Assembly: GCF_038446665.1 (NCBI RefSeq)
Contig: NZ_CP151802.1
Span: forward strand, 2,666,001 to 2,730,000
From: Lysobacter sp. FW306-1B-D06B
Lineage (GTDB): Bacteria; Pseudomonadota; Gammaproteobacteria; Xanthomonadales; Xanthomonadaceae
DNA: 64,000 nucleotides
Direction of reading: 5' to 3'
The position numbers and the translations under genes are program-made. Positions 34,681 through 43,839 of the stretch are shown one piece after another. A model generated the notes under the pieces. That model worked only from the letters and a program-made list of their open reading frames with translations, ran no database searches and was not told where the DNA came from. Numbering within the stretch: the first letter of the stretch is position 1; each line of letters opens with the position of its first letter.

Positions 34681-35607
34681 TCAGGCCACGCCGAAGGGCA
34701 GGTTCGGCGTGGAAACCAGGCGGTCGCCGACCGTTTCACCGCGCAGGAAGCGCATCACGGCGGCGATCACCGCATCGTCTTCCAGCACGCGCCGGTGACC
34801 CAGGCCACGGGTGGTCAGCAGGCGCGAGTCGGGCCAGTAACGGGCATAACGCTCGCCTTCGGACCAGGGCACGTCGCGGTCCTCCAGGTCGTGCACGATC
34901 AGCGCGGGCCGGCCGATCAGCGGCGCGGTGTGATGCGCCTGCTGTTCGTCGAATGTCAGGCCGATGCGGCTTTCGAAGTAGTCGAACATGCGTTGCACGA
35001 GTGAACGCCCGATCCACAGCAGGTCCGCGAAACGCTCCGCCGCGGCCACCGGGTCGGCCGCTGGCGCGATCAAGACGGCGCGTTCGGCCTGCAGCCCGCG
35101 CGCGAGGGCGTTCGCCGTCGCCGCGCCGCCGAGCGAATGTCCGATCACGACTGCCGCCGGTCCAAAGTGCGCGCCGACCGCGAGCAGATGACGGGTGAAG
35201 CAGGGCAGTGTCGCCTGATCGCCGGGGCTGCGGCCGTGTGCGGGCTGATCGAAGGCCACCACGGCGTAACCGGCCTGCCGCAGGCGCGGCAGCCATGCGG
35301 CGACGCGCGTGCCGTGGCTGGACCAGCCATGCGCGAAAAGCACGTAGGGCTGGCGGCGCGGATCGCCCCAGACGTAGGCGGTCACGGTGTGGCCGTCGAC
35401 CTCGATGCTGTCCTCGCGCGCGCCGAAGGTGGGCGCTGCCAGAGCGCGGCTGCGGGAGGAGGGCAGCGGCGTGCAGAACAGGCGGGCGGCCCGGACGAGG
35501 GTCGCCCGCGGCGCCACCAAACTGCCGACCGCGAACCACAGCCTCAGTCCATACAATCCGGTTACTTTACGAACGGTCGTGCTAATTTTGGCGATGAGCG
35601 GGTACAC
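34681..35607 (-). CDS. Alpha/beta hydrolase
   Basis: A 308-residue serine hydrolase. The nucleophile is Ser158 in GHSLGG; the oxyanion segment is HGWSSHG (93-99); the acid is in HDLEDRDVPW and the catalytic His in GLGHRRVLED. A lid region separates the halves. The GTG at 35607 is supported by GGAGG seven bases upstream. It follows the TetR gene after 21 bp and forms an operon with it. The substrate is unknown, probably an ester or lipid. A copy of the candidate TetR operator lies in its early codons. Confidence 0.9.
   Translation of the reverse strand: MYPLIAKISTTVRKVTGLYGLRLWFAVGSLVAPRATLVRAARLFCTPLPSSRSRALAAPTFGAREDSIEVDGHTVTAYVWGDPRRQPYVLFAHGWSSHGTRVAAWLPRLRQAGYAVVAFDQPAHGRSPGDQATLPCFTRHLLAVGAHFGPAAVVIGHSLGGAATANALARGLQAERAVLIAPAADPVAAAERFADLLWIGRSLVQRMFDYFESRIGLTFDEQQAHHTAPLIGRPALIVHDLEDRDVPWSEGERYARYWPDSRLLTTRGLGHRRVLEDDAVIAAVMRFLRGETVGDRLVSTPNLPFGVA
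35569..35582. promoter_or_regulatory. Candidate TetR operator inside the hydrolase start region
   Basis: ACGAACGGTCGTGC matches 13 of 14 bases of the candidate operator found upstream of the adjacent tetR gene, in inverse orientation. It lies at about codons 9-13 of the hydrolase and forms a near-palindrome (ACGA..CGGTCGT). Confidence 0.35.
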
Positions 35608-35628
35608 GGTGGGGCCTCCGTGGGGGAG

Positions 35629-36237
35629 TCAGGCGGTGGGGGCGTAGGAGCGGAACAGCCGCTCGAGCGCGCGGCGGCCGTGGTCGGCGGCAGTATCGAA
35701 ACCGAACAGGCCGGCATCGTGATGGACGGCGAGGGCCAGGGCATACAACTCGAAGGCCATCTGGTCGGCGTCGGTGTCGGCGGAAAGCTCGCCGGTCTCG
35801 ATCGCCAGGCCCACGGCGCGGGCGACTTCCACCCGCCAGCGACGTTCATGCTGGACGAGGCGATCGCGCAGCGGGCCGGGACGGTCGTCGTACTCGCTGG
35901 CGGCGCTGAGCAGCAGGCAGCTGCCTTCGGACTGCCGGACCCAGTCGTACCAGGCCTCGAGGACCGCGCGCAGGCGTGCCAGCCCGCGCGGTTGCTTCAG
36001 CGCGGGGCGCAGGACGAAGTCGACGAAACGCTCGCCAGCGGCATCGAGCACGGCCAGTTGCAGGTCTTCGCGGGAGCCGAAGTGGGCGAACACGCCGCTC
36101 TTCGACATGCCCACCGCCTGCGCCAATGGTCCGATCGACAGGCCTTCCAGCCCGGCCGCGCAGGCGATGCCGTAGGCCCGGTCGATGATGGCCTCACGGG
36201 TGGCGGCGCCTTTGCTGGTGGCGGTCAGAACAGTCAT
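35629..36237 (-). CDS. TetR/AcrR family regulator
   Basis: A 202-residue repressor. The N-terminal helix-turn-helix spans about residues 10-56: REAIIDRAYGIACAAGLEGL, then SIGPLAQAVGMSKSGVFAHF and GSREDLQLAVL. The C-terminal ligand domain (AYDWVRQSEGSCLLLSAASE type) is family-specific. There is no ribosome-binding site before the ATG, and a TATTTT element (36249-36244) sits six bases upstream, so the transcript may be leaderless. It is first in an operon with the hydrolase and probably represses itself. Confidence 0.92.
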   Translation of the reverse strand: MTVLTATSKGAATREAIIDRAYGIACAAGLEGLSIGPLAQAVGMSKSGVFAHFGSREDLQLAVLDAAGERFVDFVLRPALKQPRGLARLRAVLEAWYDWVRQSEGSCLLLSAASEYDDRPGPLRDRLVQHERRWRVEVARAVGLAIETGELSADTDADQMAFELYALALAVHHDAGLFGFDTAADHGRRALERLFRSYAPTA

Positions 36238-36243
36238 GGCGGG

Positions 36244-36281
36244 AAAATAGCACGGCCGTTCGTTTTATTTTGACCGTTCGT
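36244..36281 (-). promoter_or_regulatory. tetR promoter with candidate operators
   Basis: Two related sites, GCACGGCCGTTCGT (36250-36263) and GACCGTTCGT (36272-36281), share CCGTTCGT at an 18-bp distance. The first directly abuts TATTTT (the -10). A third copy lies near the hydrolase start. The sites overlap the 3' end of the upstream lipoprotein gene. Confidence 0.45.
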
Positions 36282-36738
36282 CGGGCCCGGGAGACCAGCC
36301 TCGCCAGTGGAGCCCTCCTGCGCCGTCCCGGCGGCGGGCGACGAATTCGTCATAGGTTGAGCCCGGCGGGGCCTGGCACTGGAAGACATCATGGTCCCGG
36401 GCCATCTCCTGGGGCTCGGGCCACCAGGGGCGCTCCAGCCGTTGCGGAGCGGCCTGCGAGGCACGGATCGGCCTGCAATGAGGCGGAAGCGGCCATTCCG
36501 CTCCGGCGGGCAGGTCGAATGCCAGCGCGCTCATGCTCGCGTCGACCTCGTGCACTTCGCGCAGGCGGGTAGCGCCCGCCGGCACCCAGTCGGGAATCCA
36601 GCCGCGGCGGATCGCGCCGTCGGCGACGGCATCGGACATCGACGGATAGAACGCGTCCTGGACCATGTCGTCGATACAGCCCGACGCCGCCAAGGCCGCC
36701 GCCAGAACGACGGCCACGCGCAAGACGCGCTCGCGCAT
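36265..36738 (-). CDS. Hypothetical lipoprotein
   Basis: A 157-residue protein that I do not recognise. A signal peptide with lipobox AASGC predicts an envelope lipoprotein. The mature part is a single domain with conserved-looking segments GWIPDWVPAGATRLREVHEV, ALAFDLPAGAEWPLPPHC and Trp-rich ends (RPWWPEPQEMA, HWRGWSPGP). Four Cys in total, one in the lipobox. Its ATG follows directly on the TAG of the acetyltransferase gene, so the two are tightly coupled. Confidence 0.78.
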   Translation of the reverse strand: MRERVLRVAVVLAAALAASGCIDDMVQDAFYPSMSDAVADGAIRRGWIPDWVPAGATRLREVHEVDASMSALAFDLPAGAEWPLPPHCRPIRASQAAPQRLERPWWPEPQEMARDHDVFQCQAPPGSTYDEFVARRRDGAGGLHWRGWSPGPDERSK

Positions 36739-37305
36739 CTAGGCGTCCTCGACGGCGCTTTCGTTGCCTTTCCCCAACGCTCGTTGCATCTGCACCGTGT
36801 CCAGCCAGCGCCCGTGTTTGCGGCCGAGTCCCTGGAAGACGCCGACGGTACGGAAGCCAAGCTTCTCGTGCAGGGCAATCGAAGCCAGGTTGGTCACGTC
36901 GCCCACGACCGCGACCATCTGCCGCAGGCCGAGCGCCGTGCAGTCGTCGACCAGCCGCTGCAGCAGCGCGCGTCCGACGCCGCGTCCAACGTGGTCGGGG
37001 TGCACGTAGACGGTGTCCTCGACGGTCCAGCGATAGCCCTCGCGCGTGCGATAGCTGCTGGCGTAGGCATAGCCGGCGAACACGCCGTTGCGCTCCGCCA
37101 CCAGATACGGATAGCCCTGCGCGACCACGGCCTGCCAGCGACGCGCCATCTCTGCCGCGTCCGGCTCGTGGTATTCGTAGGTGGCGACGTGGTCGCGGAC
37201 TTCCTGCGCGTACAGCGCGGTGATGGCCGGCAGGTCGGCGGCGACTGCAGCGCGGATGCGCAGGTCGGCTTGCGGCGCGGCGGACTCGGAGGCGGGCGTG
37301 GGCAT
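36739..37305 (-). CDS. GNAT acetyltransferase (phosphinothricin acetyltransferase-like)
   Basis: A 188-residue enzyme. LRIRAAVAADLPAITALYAQ begins the fold; the acetyl-CoA site is VYVHPDHVGRGVGRALLQRL; late segments NLASIALHEKLGFRTVGVFQ and GRKHGRWLDTVQMQ match the PAT/Bar-type subgroup that acetylates phosphinothricin, methionine sulfone or related amines. The natural substrate is unknown. The stop abuts the ATG of the lipoprotein gene downstream. Confidence 0.9.
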   Translation of the reverse strand: MPTPASESAAPQADLRIRAAVAADLPAITALYAQEVRDHVATYEYHEPDAAEMARRWQAVVAQGYPYLVAERNGVFAGYAYASSYRTREGYRWTVEDTVYVHPDHVGRGVGRALLQRLVDDCTALGLRQMVAVVGDVTNLASIALHEKLGFRTVGVFQGLGRKHGRWLDTVQMQRALGKGNESAVEDA

Positions 37306-37343
37306 ACCGACAAGCCTAACCGGCGTGGGCGTCGGTTGCCTGG

Positions 37344-38201
37344 TCAGCCCAGCAGCGGTGCGACCTCGCGCGCGTAATCGGCGAAGCGACGCGGCGCGCG
37401 GCCGGTGATGCGTTCGATGTCGCCGGTGACTCGGGCCGCTTCGCCGCTGCGGAAGTAGCGTTCCAGGTCGATCAGTCGATCGGCGATCTCGTCGGGCAGG
37501 CCCCAGTCGGCCATGCCGTAGCGCAGCTCGTTGGGCGGCAGGGCGACGTGCGTGATCGTGCGGCCGAGTGCATGCGATAGCGTTTCGGCGAGTTCGTCGT
37601 ACGTGAAGGCGTCAGGTCCCGTGAGCGTGTAGGCATGGCCCGCGTGCTGGCCGGGGTGCAGTAGCGCCTGCACCGCGACAGCCGCGATGTCGCGCACGTC
37701 GACGTGGCTGATCCGCGCGTCGTCGCTGGCGCTGTAGAACGCCCATTCGGTGCGGATCGTCGGGCTCATGAAGGTCATGACGTTCTGCATGAAGCTGTTC
37801 GGGCGCAGGAACGTCCAGCCGATGCCGCTGGCCTCTATCGCCATCTCGATCGGCCGATGCACCTGCGCCAGGCTGTAGTCCTCGCCCTGCGCGCCCATCA
37901 CCGATTGCTTGACGATGTGGCGAATGCCTGCGGAACGCGCCGCGTCGACGGCGGCCAGTTCCAGTTCCGTCTGGTCGACGGCGTTGTGCCCGAGCAGGAA
38001 CAGCGACTCGCAGCCGGCGAACGCCTCGCGCAGCGAATCGGGGTCTTCGAAGTCGATGAGCGCGACGTCGATGCCCTGGGCGCGGGCGGCGTCGGCCTTG
38101 TCGTCGGAATGGAAGGCGGCGCGGATCGGCGCGCCGGCGGCCTGCAACTGGGCGAGGACTTCGCTGCCGAGCGTGCCACCGGCACCGGTGATGCAGATCA
38201 T
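37344..38201 (-). CDS. NmrA-like NAD(P)-binding protein (SDR family)
   Basis: A 285-residue Rossmann protein. MICITGAGGTLGSEVLAQLQ is the dinucleotide-binding start; LIDFEDPDSLREAFAGCESL, HIVKQSVMGA and FLRPNSFMQNVMTFM are typical of the NmrA/QorB/azoreductase-like group, and PDAFTYDELAETLSHALGR of its later part. There is no classical Tyr-Lys pair. The ATG at 38201 has GGAG eight bases upstream and is preferred over that at 38216. The substrate is unknown. Confidence 0.87.
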   Translation of the reverse strand: MICITGAGGTLGSEVLAQLQAAGAPIRAAFHSDDKADAARAQGIDVALIDFEDPDSLREAFAGCESLFLLGHNAVDQTELELAAVDAARSAGIRHIVKQSVMGAQGEDYSLAQVHRPIEMAIEASGIGWTFLRPNSFMQNVMTFMSPTIRTEWAFYSASDDARISHVDVRDIAAVAVQALLHPGQHAGHAYTLTGPDAFTYDELAETLSHALGRTITHVALPPNELRYGMADWGLPDEIADRLIDLERYFRSGEAARVTGDIERITGRAPRRFADYAREVAPLLG

Positions 38202-38281
38202 GCCCGCCGCTCCCATCAGGATTGGAGCGGCGAAATTAGCGACCCTGGGGTGACCGCCTCGTGGAGGCGGCACGCAGGCGG

Positions 38282-39175
38282 TCAGTCGCGATAGCGCTTG
38301 AGCAAGTCGCCGTACGCGTCGATGCGGCGGTCGCGCAGGAACGGCCAGATGCGACGCACGTGTTCGCTGCGTTCCATGTCGACTTCGGCCATCAGGATCT
38401 CGGGCTCGTCCGTCTTCGCCTCGGCGAGGAATTCACCCTGCGGCCCCAGCACATGGCTACTGCCCCAGAACTGGATGCCGGACGTACCCAGCGGTGAGGT
38501 TTCGTGGCCCACACGATTGCAACTGAGCACGGGCAACCCGTTGGCGACGGAGTGGCCGCGATGGCTGAGGATCCAGGCATTGCGCTGGCGGTCCTTCTCG
38601 GCCTGTTCGTCGTCCGGGTCCCAGCCGATGGCGGTCGGGTAGAGCAGCAGCTCCGCCCCGGCCAGCGCCATCAGGCGCGCGCCTTCGGGGTACCACTGGT
38701 CCCAGCACACCATCAGGCCGAGACGGCCGACGGAGGTGTTGATCGGCTCGAAACCGATGTCGCCCGGCGTGAAATAGAACTTCTCGTAGAAGCCCGGATC
38801 GTCCGGAATGTGCATCTTGCGGTACTTGCCGGCGACGCTGCCGTCGGCTTCGAACACCACCGCGGTGTTGTGGTACAGACCGGTCGCACGCTTCTCGAAC
38901 AGCGAGCTGACCAGCACCACGCCATGCTGCTTGGCCAGCGGGCCCAGGCGCTGCGTGCTCGGGCCGGGGATGGTTTCGGCCAGGTCGAATTCGCGCACGT
39001 CCTCGTGTTGGCAGAAGTACGGGCCGTTGTGCAGCTCCTGCAGCAGCACGAGCTTGGCGCCACGCTTGGCGGCCTCGGCCACGCGCTGCTCGATCACCGA
39101 CAGGTTCGCTTCGGCGTCGCCATGGTTGCGCTCCTGGATCAGCGCTACGGGGAGGGTGGTTTTCTTCATCTTCAT
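38282..39175 (-). CDS. aguB: N-carbamoylputrescine amidase
   Basis: A 297-residue nitrilase-family enzyme that hydrolyses N-carbamoylputrescine to putrescine, ammonia and CO2. The Glu-Lys-Cys triad is Glu48 in LLQELHNGPYFCQ, Lys120 in YRKMHIPDDP and Cys157 in MVCWDQWYPEGARL. FYEKFYFTPGD and TAIGWDPDDEQ are typical of the AguB branch. It is downstream of aguA, after a 114-bp gap, on the same strand; together they turn agmatine into putrescine. Confidence 0.95.
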   Translation of the reverse strand: MKMKKTTLPVALIQERNHGDAEANLSVIEQRVAEAAKRGAKLVLLQELHNGPYFCQHEDVREFDLAETIPGPSTQRLGPLAKQHGVVLVSSLFEKRATGLYHNTAVVFEADGSVAGKYRKMHIPDDPGFYEKFYFTPGDIGFEPINTSVGRLGLMVCWDQWYPEGARLMALAGAELLLYPTAIGWDPDDEQAEKDRQRNAWILSHRGHSVANGLPVLSCNRVGHETSPLGTSGIQFWGSSHVLGPQGEFLAEAKTDEPEILMAEVDMERSEHVRRIWPFLRDRRIDAYGDLLKRYRD

Positions 39176-39289
39176 CCCGGAATCGTGGTTCGCGCGCAGG
39201 GCGCTGCGGCCCGCAATTGTAGGCCGCGCGCATGACGCACGTGAAAACGTGGATGGAACGCTGCGGACGGCGGGGCCGTCCGTAGATGG

Positions 39290-40327
39290 TCAGGCGACGA
39301 CGCCCTCGGGCAACTGCATCGTGATGCAGTGCAGGCTGCCGTTCTGCCAGATCAGCGATCGGCAGGGCACCGGCACGATTTCGCGGCCCGGGAAGGCTTC
39401 GGCCAGCACGGCCTGCGCCTTGGCGTCGGCCGCGTCGCCATAGGCGGGCATCAGCACGGCGCCGTTGACGATCAGGAAATTGGCGTAGCTGGCGGCCAGG
39501 CGGCGGCCTTCGTCGACGATGGGCTGAGCCCACGGCAGCGGGAACAGGCGGTACGGCTTGCCGTCCTTCGTGCGCAGCGCGGCGATCTCTTCGCCCATCG
39601 CCTTGAGTTCGGCGTAGTGCGAATCGGACGCGTCGTCGCAGGCCTGGAACACGATGGCGTCGTTCGGCGCGAAGCGGGCGAGGGTGTCGACGTGGGCGTC
39701 GGTGTCGTCGCCTTCCAGGTAGCCGTGGTCGAGCCACAGAACGCGGTCCTGCTGGAGCCAGTCCGCGAGCTTGCTGGTCAGCTCTTCGCGGGACGCCTCG
39801 GGGTGGCGCTCGTGCAGGCACTGCCAGGTGGTCAGCAGCGTGCCGTCGCCGTCGGTGTCGATCGCGCCGCCTTCCAGAGCAAAATCAATGGATTGGCGCG
39901 AACTCTTGAAGAAAAGTCCCGCGTCGGTCAGGCGCTCGACCAGCAGGTCGTCCTGGCTGGCATCGAACTTCCCGCCCCAGCCGGTGAAGCGGAAGTCGAG
40001 CAGGCGGAAGCTGTCGGCCTCGCGCAGGGTGATCGGGCCGGAGTCGCGCAGCCACGTATCGTCGTAGGGCGCTTCGACGAAGCGCACCTTCGACATGTCG
40101 ATCCGGGCCGAGGACAGGCGCGCACGCGCGTACGCCTCCACGTCCTCGTCCGCCACGCACACGATCGCGTCCTGGAAGCGGGTAATGGCCGCGACTAAGG
40201 CGATGTAGGTTTCCTCGACTTCGCCCAGGCGATCGGCCCAGTCGGTGTCGGCATTGGGCCAGGCGATCAGGACGGCCGACTGGGGTTCCCACTCGGCGGG
40301 AAAGCGTGCGTGTGCGGTCTGGTTCAT
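39290..40327 (-). CDS. aguA: Agmatine deiminase
   Basis: A 345-residue enzyme of the peptidylarginine deiminase fold that converts agmatine to N-carbamoylputrescine. RFPAEWEPQSAVLIAWPNAD opens it; YDDTWLRDSGPI and FALEGGAIDTDGDGTLLTT are core motifs; the nucleophile is Cys334 in NGSLHCITMQLP. It is followed by aguB. Its ATG is five bases from the end of an upstream periplasmic-protein gene, so the three may be one unit. Confidence 0.95.
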   Translation of the reverse strand: MNQTAHARFPAEWEPQSAVLIAWPNADTDWADRLGEVEETYIALVAAITRFQDAIVCVADEDVEAYARARLSSARIDMSKVRFVEAPYDDTWLRDSGPITLREADSFRLLDFRFTGWGGKFDASQDDLLVERLTDAGLFFKSSRQSIDFALEGGAIDTDGDGTLLTTWQCLHERHPEASREELTSKLADWLQQDRVLWLDHGYLEGDDTDAHVDTLARFAPNDAIVFQACDDASDSHYAELKAMGEEIAALRTKDGKPYRLFPLPWAQPIVDEGRRLAASYANFLIVNGAVLMPAYGDAADAKAQAVLAEAFPGREIVPVPCRSLIWQNGSLHCITMQLPEGVVA

Positions 40328-40331
40328 AGCC

Positions 40332-40661
40332 TCATCGGATGGCCGGCTTGGGCCCGATTTCCTCGGCGCTCGCCTTGTTGGCCACCACGTCGATCACCTT
40401 GTTCTTCTCGAAGTACACGGTGAAGGACGGATAGACCCAGCGATTGATGGTCGGCCACTGGCGCTTCTGTCCACCCTCGGCCTCCAGCTTCTGCGCGGGC
40501 GCGCCGTAGCTGGCTTCCACCTGCGCCATGGTCTGGCCACGTGCAGGCAGGACGGCCTGGTTTTCTTCCTGGACGCGCTCGACCAGCAAGGTGTCGGCCG
40601 AGGCGACACCGGACAGGGCGAGCACAGCGAACAGCGGAACGGCGACGATGCGATGCTTCAT
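40332..40661 (-). CDS. Small periplasmic protein, BamE/OmlA-like fold possible
   Basis: A 109-residue protein with a signal peptide (VLALSGVASADT). The body GQTMAQVEASYGAPAQKLEA followed by NRWVYPSFTVYFEKNKVIDV resembles the short motif G-x3-V-x3-YGxP and the strands of SmpA/OmlA-like domains. This is a pattern judgement. The start at 40661 is chosen for the signal peptide. TACAAT at 40701-40696 on the minus strand may be its -10 element. It ends five bases before aguA. Confidence 0.75.
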   Translation of the reverse strand: MKHRIVAVPLFAVLALSGVASADTLLVERVQEENQAVLPARGQTMAQVEASYGAPAQKLEAEGGQKRQWPTINRWVYPSFTVYFEKNKVIDVVANKASAEEIGPKPAIR

Positions 40662-40802
40662 GACGAGCCCCCTAGAATCCCCTTGGTAGTGCGGGATTGT
40701 ACGCACAACCCCCGACGGCCCGGCAGCGCGCGGCCGTCACGTTTTGGAGGTTTGGATCGAAGCGGCGAGAGCCGTTCTTCGCGCGGGGACGCCACAAAGC
40801 AG

Positions 40803-40823
40803 AAGGCCGCCCGGGGGCGGCCT
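40803..40823 (-). terminator. Likely terminator of rpmJ
   Basis: On the minus strand a GC-rich hairpin (arms about AGGCCGCC and GGCGGCCT) is followed by TCTGCTTTG just past rpmJ. Confidence 0.5.
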
Positions 40824-40867
40824 CCGCTTCGCGTTTCAGTCCGGCGCCTGGGCGCCGAACGGATGGA

Positions 40868-40993
40868 TCAGCGCTGACGCGCCTTGAAACGCGGGTTCGA
40901 CTTGCAAATCACGAAGACCTTGCCACGGCGGCGAACGACCTTGCAGTCGCGGTGACGGGCCTTCGCCGACTTCAGAGAGGACAGGACCTTCAT
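40868..40993 (-). CDS. rpmJ: 50S ribosomal protein L36, zinc-site-less type
   Basis: A 41-residue protein read on the minus strand from ATG at 40993 to TGA at 40870-40868: [20 protein letters not shown] continuing [31 protein letters not shown] and NPRFKARQR are L36 signatures. Compared with the zinc-binding form, the first CxxC is not present (only Cys17) and the last ligand His is replaced by Phe, so this is the C-minus (YkgO-like) type. It stands alone between unrelated genes. It is too short to be listed by usual ORF thresholds. Confidence 0.96.
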   Translation of the reverse strand: MKVLSSLKSAKARHRDCKVVRRRGKVFVICKSNPRFKARQR

Positions 40994-41164
40994 GACAGAC
41001 CTCGGCTACAGGTAAATAGGTGGATACGGAACGAAGCCCGCGATTCTAGCCGGTAAATTCCCGATCGATCAAGTGGTTGCACGAAAGAATTGTCGTGGCC
41101 CGCCGTCGAGGCAGGGCGCACGCCCGCTTTTCGGGTCGCGCAGGCGGGGCTGCATAATGTTCGT

Positions 41165-41857
41165 ATGAACAGCCCAAACCTGCAAAACAGCGTTCCCGTC
41201 CTCACCATCGACGGCCCCTCCGGCTCCGGCAAGGGCACCATCAGCCGTCTCGTCGCCGCCCGCCAGGGTTGGCACTACCTGGATTCCGGGGCCCTGTACC
41301 GCGCGGTCGCCGTGGCCGCCGGCTGGGCGGACGTCGATCTGGCCGATCCGGCGGCATTGGTGCGCTGCACCTTCGATACCCAGATCGAGTTCATCGAGGA
41401 TCCGTCCACCCGCGAGCTGCGGATCGTGGTGAACGAGGTGGACGCCACCGACGAACTGCGCACCGAGACGGCCGGGGCGGCCGCGTCCGCCATTGCGGCC
41501 ATTCCCGAGGTGCGGGCCGCCCTGAAGGACCGCCAGCGCGTCTTCCGGCAGCCCCCGGGCCTGGTGGCCGACGGGCGGGACATGGGCACGGTGATCTTCC
41601 CGGACGCCCCCTACAAGGTGTTTCTGACCGCCAGCGCCGAAGAAAGAGCGGAAAGGCGCTATAAGCAGTTGAAAGACAAGGGGGTTTCCGTTAATTTAGA
41701 CGGTCTGCTGCGGGAGATCCTCGCCCGCGACGCCCGCGATGCCAGTCGCGCGGTGGCACCGTTGCGACCGGCCGATGACGCCGTTCGCATCGACACCACC
41801 GGTCTTGGCATTGAAGACGTCGTCGAACGCGTGCTGGCATTGCTGCCTGCGCGCTGA
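41165..41857 (+). CDS. cmk: Cytidylate kinase
   Basis: A 230-residue kinase that phosphorylates CMP and dCMP. The P-loop is GPSGSGKGT (17-25) in [86 protein letters not shown] and [16 protein letters not shown] are all Cmk signatures. The start at 41165 begins [10 protein letters not shown]. It is followed by rpsA after 182 bp, the common cmk-rpsA-ihfB order. Confidence 0.97.
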   Translation: MNSPNLQNSVPVLTIDGPSGSGKGTISRLVAARQGWHYLDSGALYRAVAVAAGWADVDLADPAALVRCTFDTQIEFIEDPSTRELRIVVNEVDATDELRTETAGAAASAIAAIPEVRAALKDRQRVFRQPPGLVADGRDMGTVIFPDAPYKVFLTASAEERAERRYKQLKDKGVSVNLDGLLREILARDARDASRAVAPLRPADDAVRIDTTGLGIEDVVERVLALLPAR

Positions 41858-42039
41858 GTGCGTTTCGACCGCTGCAGAAGCAAGTGCCATCGCAATCCCG
41901 CGATGGTTCAACCACAACACATGGCGTGGCTTCATCGCGCCACACAACGGGTGGGTCGACCACGCGCTGCTTGATGCCTTCCAACGTGGATGGCCCTGAC
42001 AGCCGGTGCGGCCCGTGTGTTCAACCGAGTATTTCAACA

Positions 42040-43728
42040 ATGACCGAATCATTTGCCGAACTGTTTGAACAGAGCCAGACCAATCTGGCCAAGCTGAAGC
42101 CGGGCGCCATCGTCACCGGCGTCGTCGTGGAAGTCCGCGGCGACGTGGTGGTGATCAACGCCGGCCTGAAGTCTGAAGGCATCGTGCCGATCGAACAGTT
42201 CCGGAACGACGCCGGTGAGATCGACGTGGGCGTGGGCGACGAAGTCAAGGTCGCACTCGACTCGATCGAGAACGGCTTCGGCGAGACCGTGCTCTCGCGC
42301 GAGAAGGCCAAGCGCGCCATGGTGTGGGACGAACTCGAGCAGGCGCTCGAGAAGAACGAGACCATCACCGGCCGCATCAGCGGCAAGGTCAAGGGCGGTT
42401 TCACCGTCGACATCAAGGACGTGCGCGGCTTCCTGCCGGGCTCCCTGGTCGACGTGCGCCCGGTGCGCGACTCGGCTTACCTCGAGGGCAAGGAACTCGA
42501 GTTCAAGCTCATCAAGCTCGATCGCAAGCGCAACAACATCGTCGTCTCCCGCCGTGCGGTGGTCGAGAGCGAGTACAGCGTTGAGCGCGAGCAGCTGCTC
42601 GAGAAGCTGCAGGAAGGCGCGATCCTCAAGGGTGTGGTCAAGAACCTCACCGACTACGGCGCGTTCGTGGACCTGGGCGGCATCGACGGCCTGCTGCACA
42701 TCACCGACATGGCGTGGAAGCGCGTGCGTCACCCGTCGGAAGTCGTGGAAGTCGGCCAGGAGCTGGACGTCCGCGTGCTCAAGTACGACCGCGAGCGCAA
42801 CCGCGTCAGCCTCGGCCTGAAGCAGCTGGGCGAGGATCCGTGGGACAACATCGCCCGTCGCTACCCGGCCAACACCCGCGTGTTCGGCAAGGTCTCCAAC
42901 GTCACCGATTACGGCGCGTTCGTCGAGATCGAGCCGGGCGTGGAAGGCCTGGTGCACGTGTCCGAGATGGACTGGACCAACAAGAACGTCAACCCGTCCA
43001 AGATCGTGCAGGTCGGCGACGAGGTTCAGGTCATGGTCCTGGACGTCGACGAGGAGCGTCGCCGCATCTCGCTGGGCATGAAGCAGGTCACCAGCAATCC
43101 GTGGGAAACCTTCGCCGCCATCCACAAGAAGGGCGACAAGGTGTCGGGCCAGATCAAGTCGATCACCGACTTCGGCATCTTCATCGGCCTGGACGGCGGT
43201 ATCGATGGCCTGGTGCACCTGTCCGACCTCAGCTGGAACACCACCGGCGAAGACGTGGTCCGCAACTTCAAGAAGGGCGACACGCTGGAAGCCGTTGTTC
43301 TTGCCGTGGACCCGGAGCGCGAGCGCATCAGCCTGGGCGTCAAGCAGCTTGAGCAGGACCCGATGGGCCAGTACGTGGCGTCCAACGCCAAGGGCTCCAT
43401 CGTCAAGGGCACCGTGAAGGAAGTCGACGCCAAGGGCGCGACCGTCGAACTGGACAATGGCGTGGAGGGCTACATCGCCGCCCGCGACATCGCCAAGGAG
43501 CGCGTCGAAGACGCTTCGCAGTACCTGAAGCTCGGCCAGGAAATCGAAGCCAAGATCATCGGCACGGACCGCAAGGGCCGTTCGATGCAGCTGTCGATCA
43601 AGGCCAAGGACGAAGCCGAGCAGCAGGAAGCCCTGGCGGATTACAACCGCGCCTCGGCCGATGCCTCCAGCGGCACGACCAAGCTGGGCGCGCTGCTGCG
43701 CGAGCAGCTGGGCAACAAGTCCGAGTAA
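42040..43728 (+). CDS. rpsA: 30S ribosomal protein S1
   Basis: A 562-residue protein with six S1 RNA-binding repeats, seen as repeated GxVxxVxDYGAFVxL-type motifs ([60 protein letters not shown]). The start is [20 protein letters not shown], without an obvious Shine-Dalgarno, as in many rpsA leaders under S1 autocontrol. It recruits mRNA to the ribosome. The upstream frame to 41884 is not coding. It is followed by a GC-rich hairpin and ihfB. Confidence 0.98.
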   Translation: MTESFAELFEQSQTNLAKLKPGAIVTGVVVEVRGDVVVINAGLKSEGIVPIEQFRNDAGEIDVGVGDEVKVALDSIENGFGETVLSREKAKRAMVWDELEQALEKNETITGRISGKVKGGFTVDIKDVRGFLPGSLVDVRPVRDSAYLEGKELEFKLIKLDRKRNNIVVSRRAVVESEYSVEREQLLEKLQEGAILKGVVKNLTDYGAFVDLGGIDGLLHITDMAWKRVRHPSEVVEVGQELDVRVLKYDRERNRVSLGLKQLGEDPWDNIARRYPANTRVFGKVSNVTDYGAFVEIEPGVEGLVHVSEMDWTNKNVNPSKIVQVGDEVQVMVLDVDEERRRISLGMKQVTSNPWETFAAIHKKGDKVSGQIKSITDFGIFIGLDGGIDGLVHLSDLSWNTTGEDVVRNFKKGDTLEAVVLAVDPERERISLGVKQLEQDPMGQYVASNAKGSIVKGTVKEVDAKGATVELDNGVEGYIAARDIAKERVEDASQYLKLGQEIEAKIIGTDRKGRSMQLSIKAKDEAEQQEALADYNRASADASSGTTKLGALLREQLGNKSE

Positions 43729-43750
43729 TACCCGCTGTAGCGTTGCAAAC

Positions 43751-43781
43751 GAAGGCGGTCCGGCTCGTCCGGGCCGCCTTC
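43751..43781 (+). terminator. Hairpin after rpsA
   Basis: GAAGGCGGTCCGG and CCGGGCCGCCTTC form a 13-bp stem with one G-T pair around a five-base loop. No T-run follows, so termination is likely partial. Confidence 0.45.
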
Positions 43782-43839
43782 GACATACGAGCCCCTCGCA
43801 ACCGGCCGCCTTCGCGCGGCGATTCCAGCCCGAGCGTGC

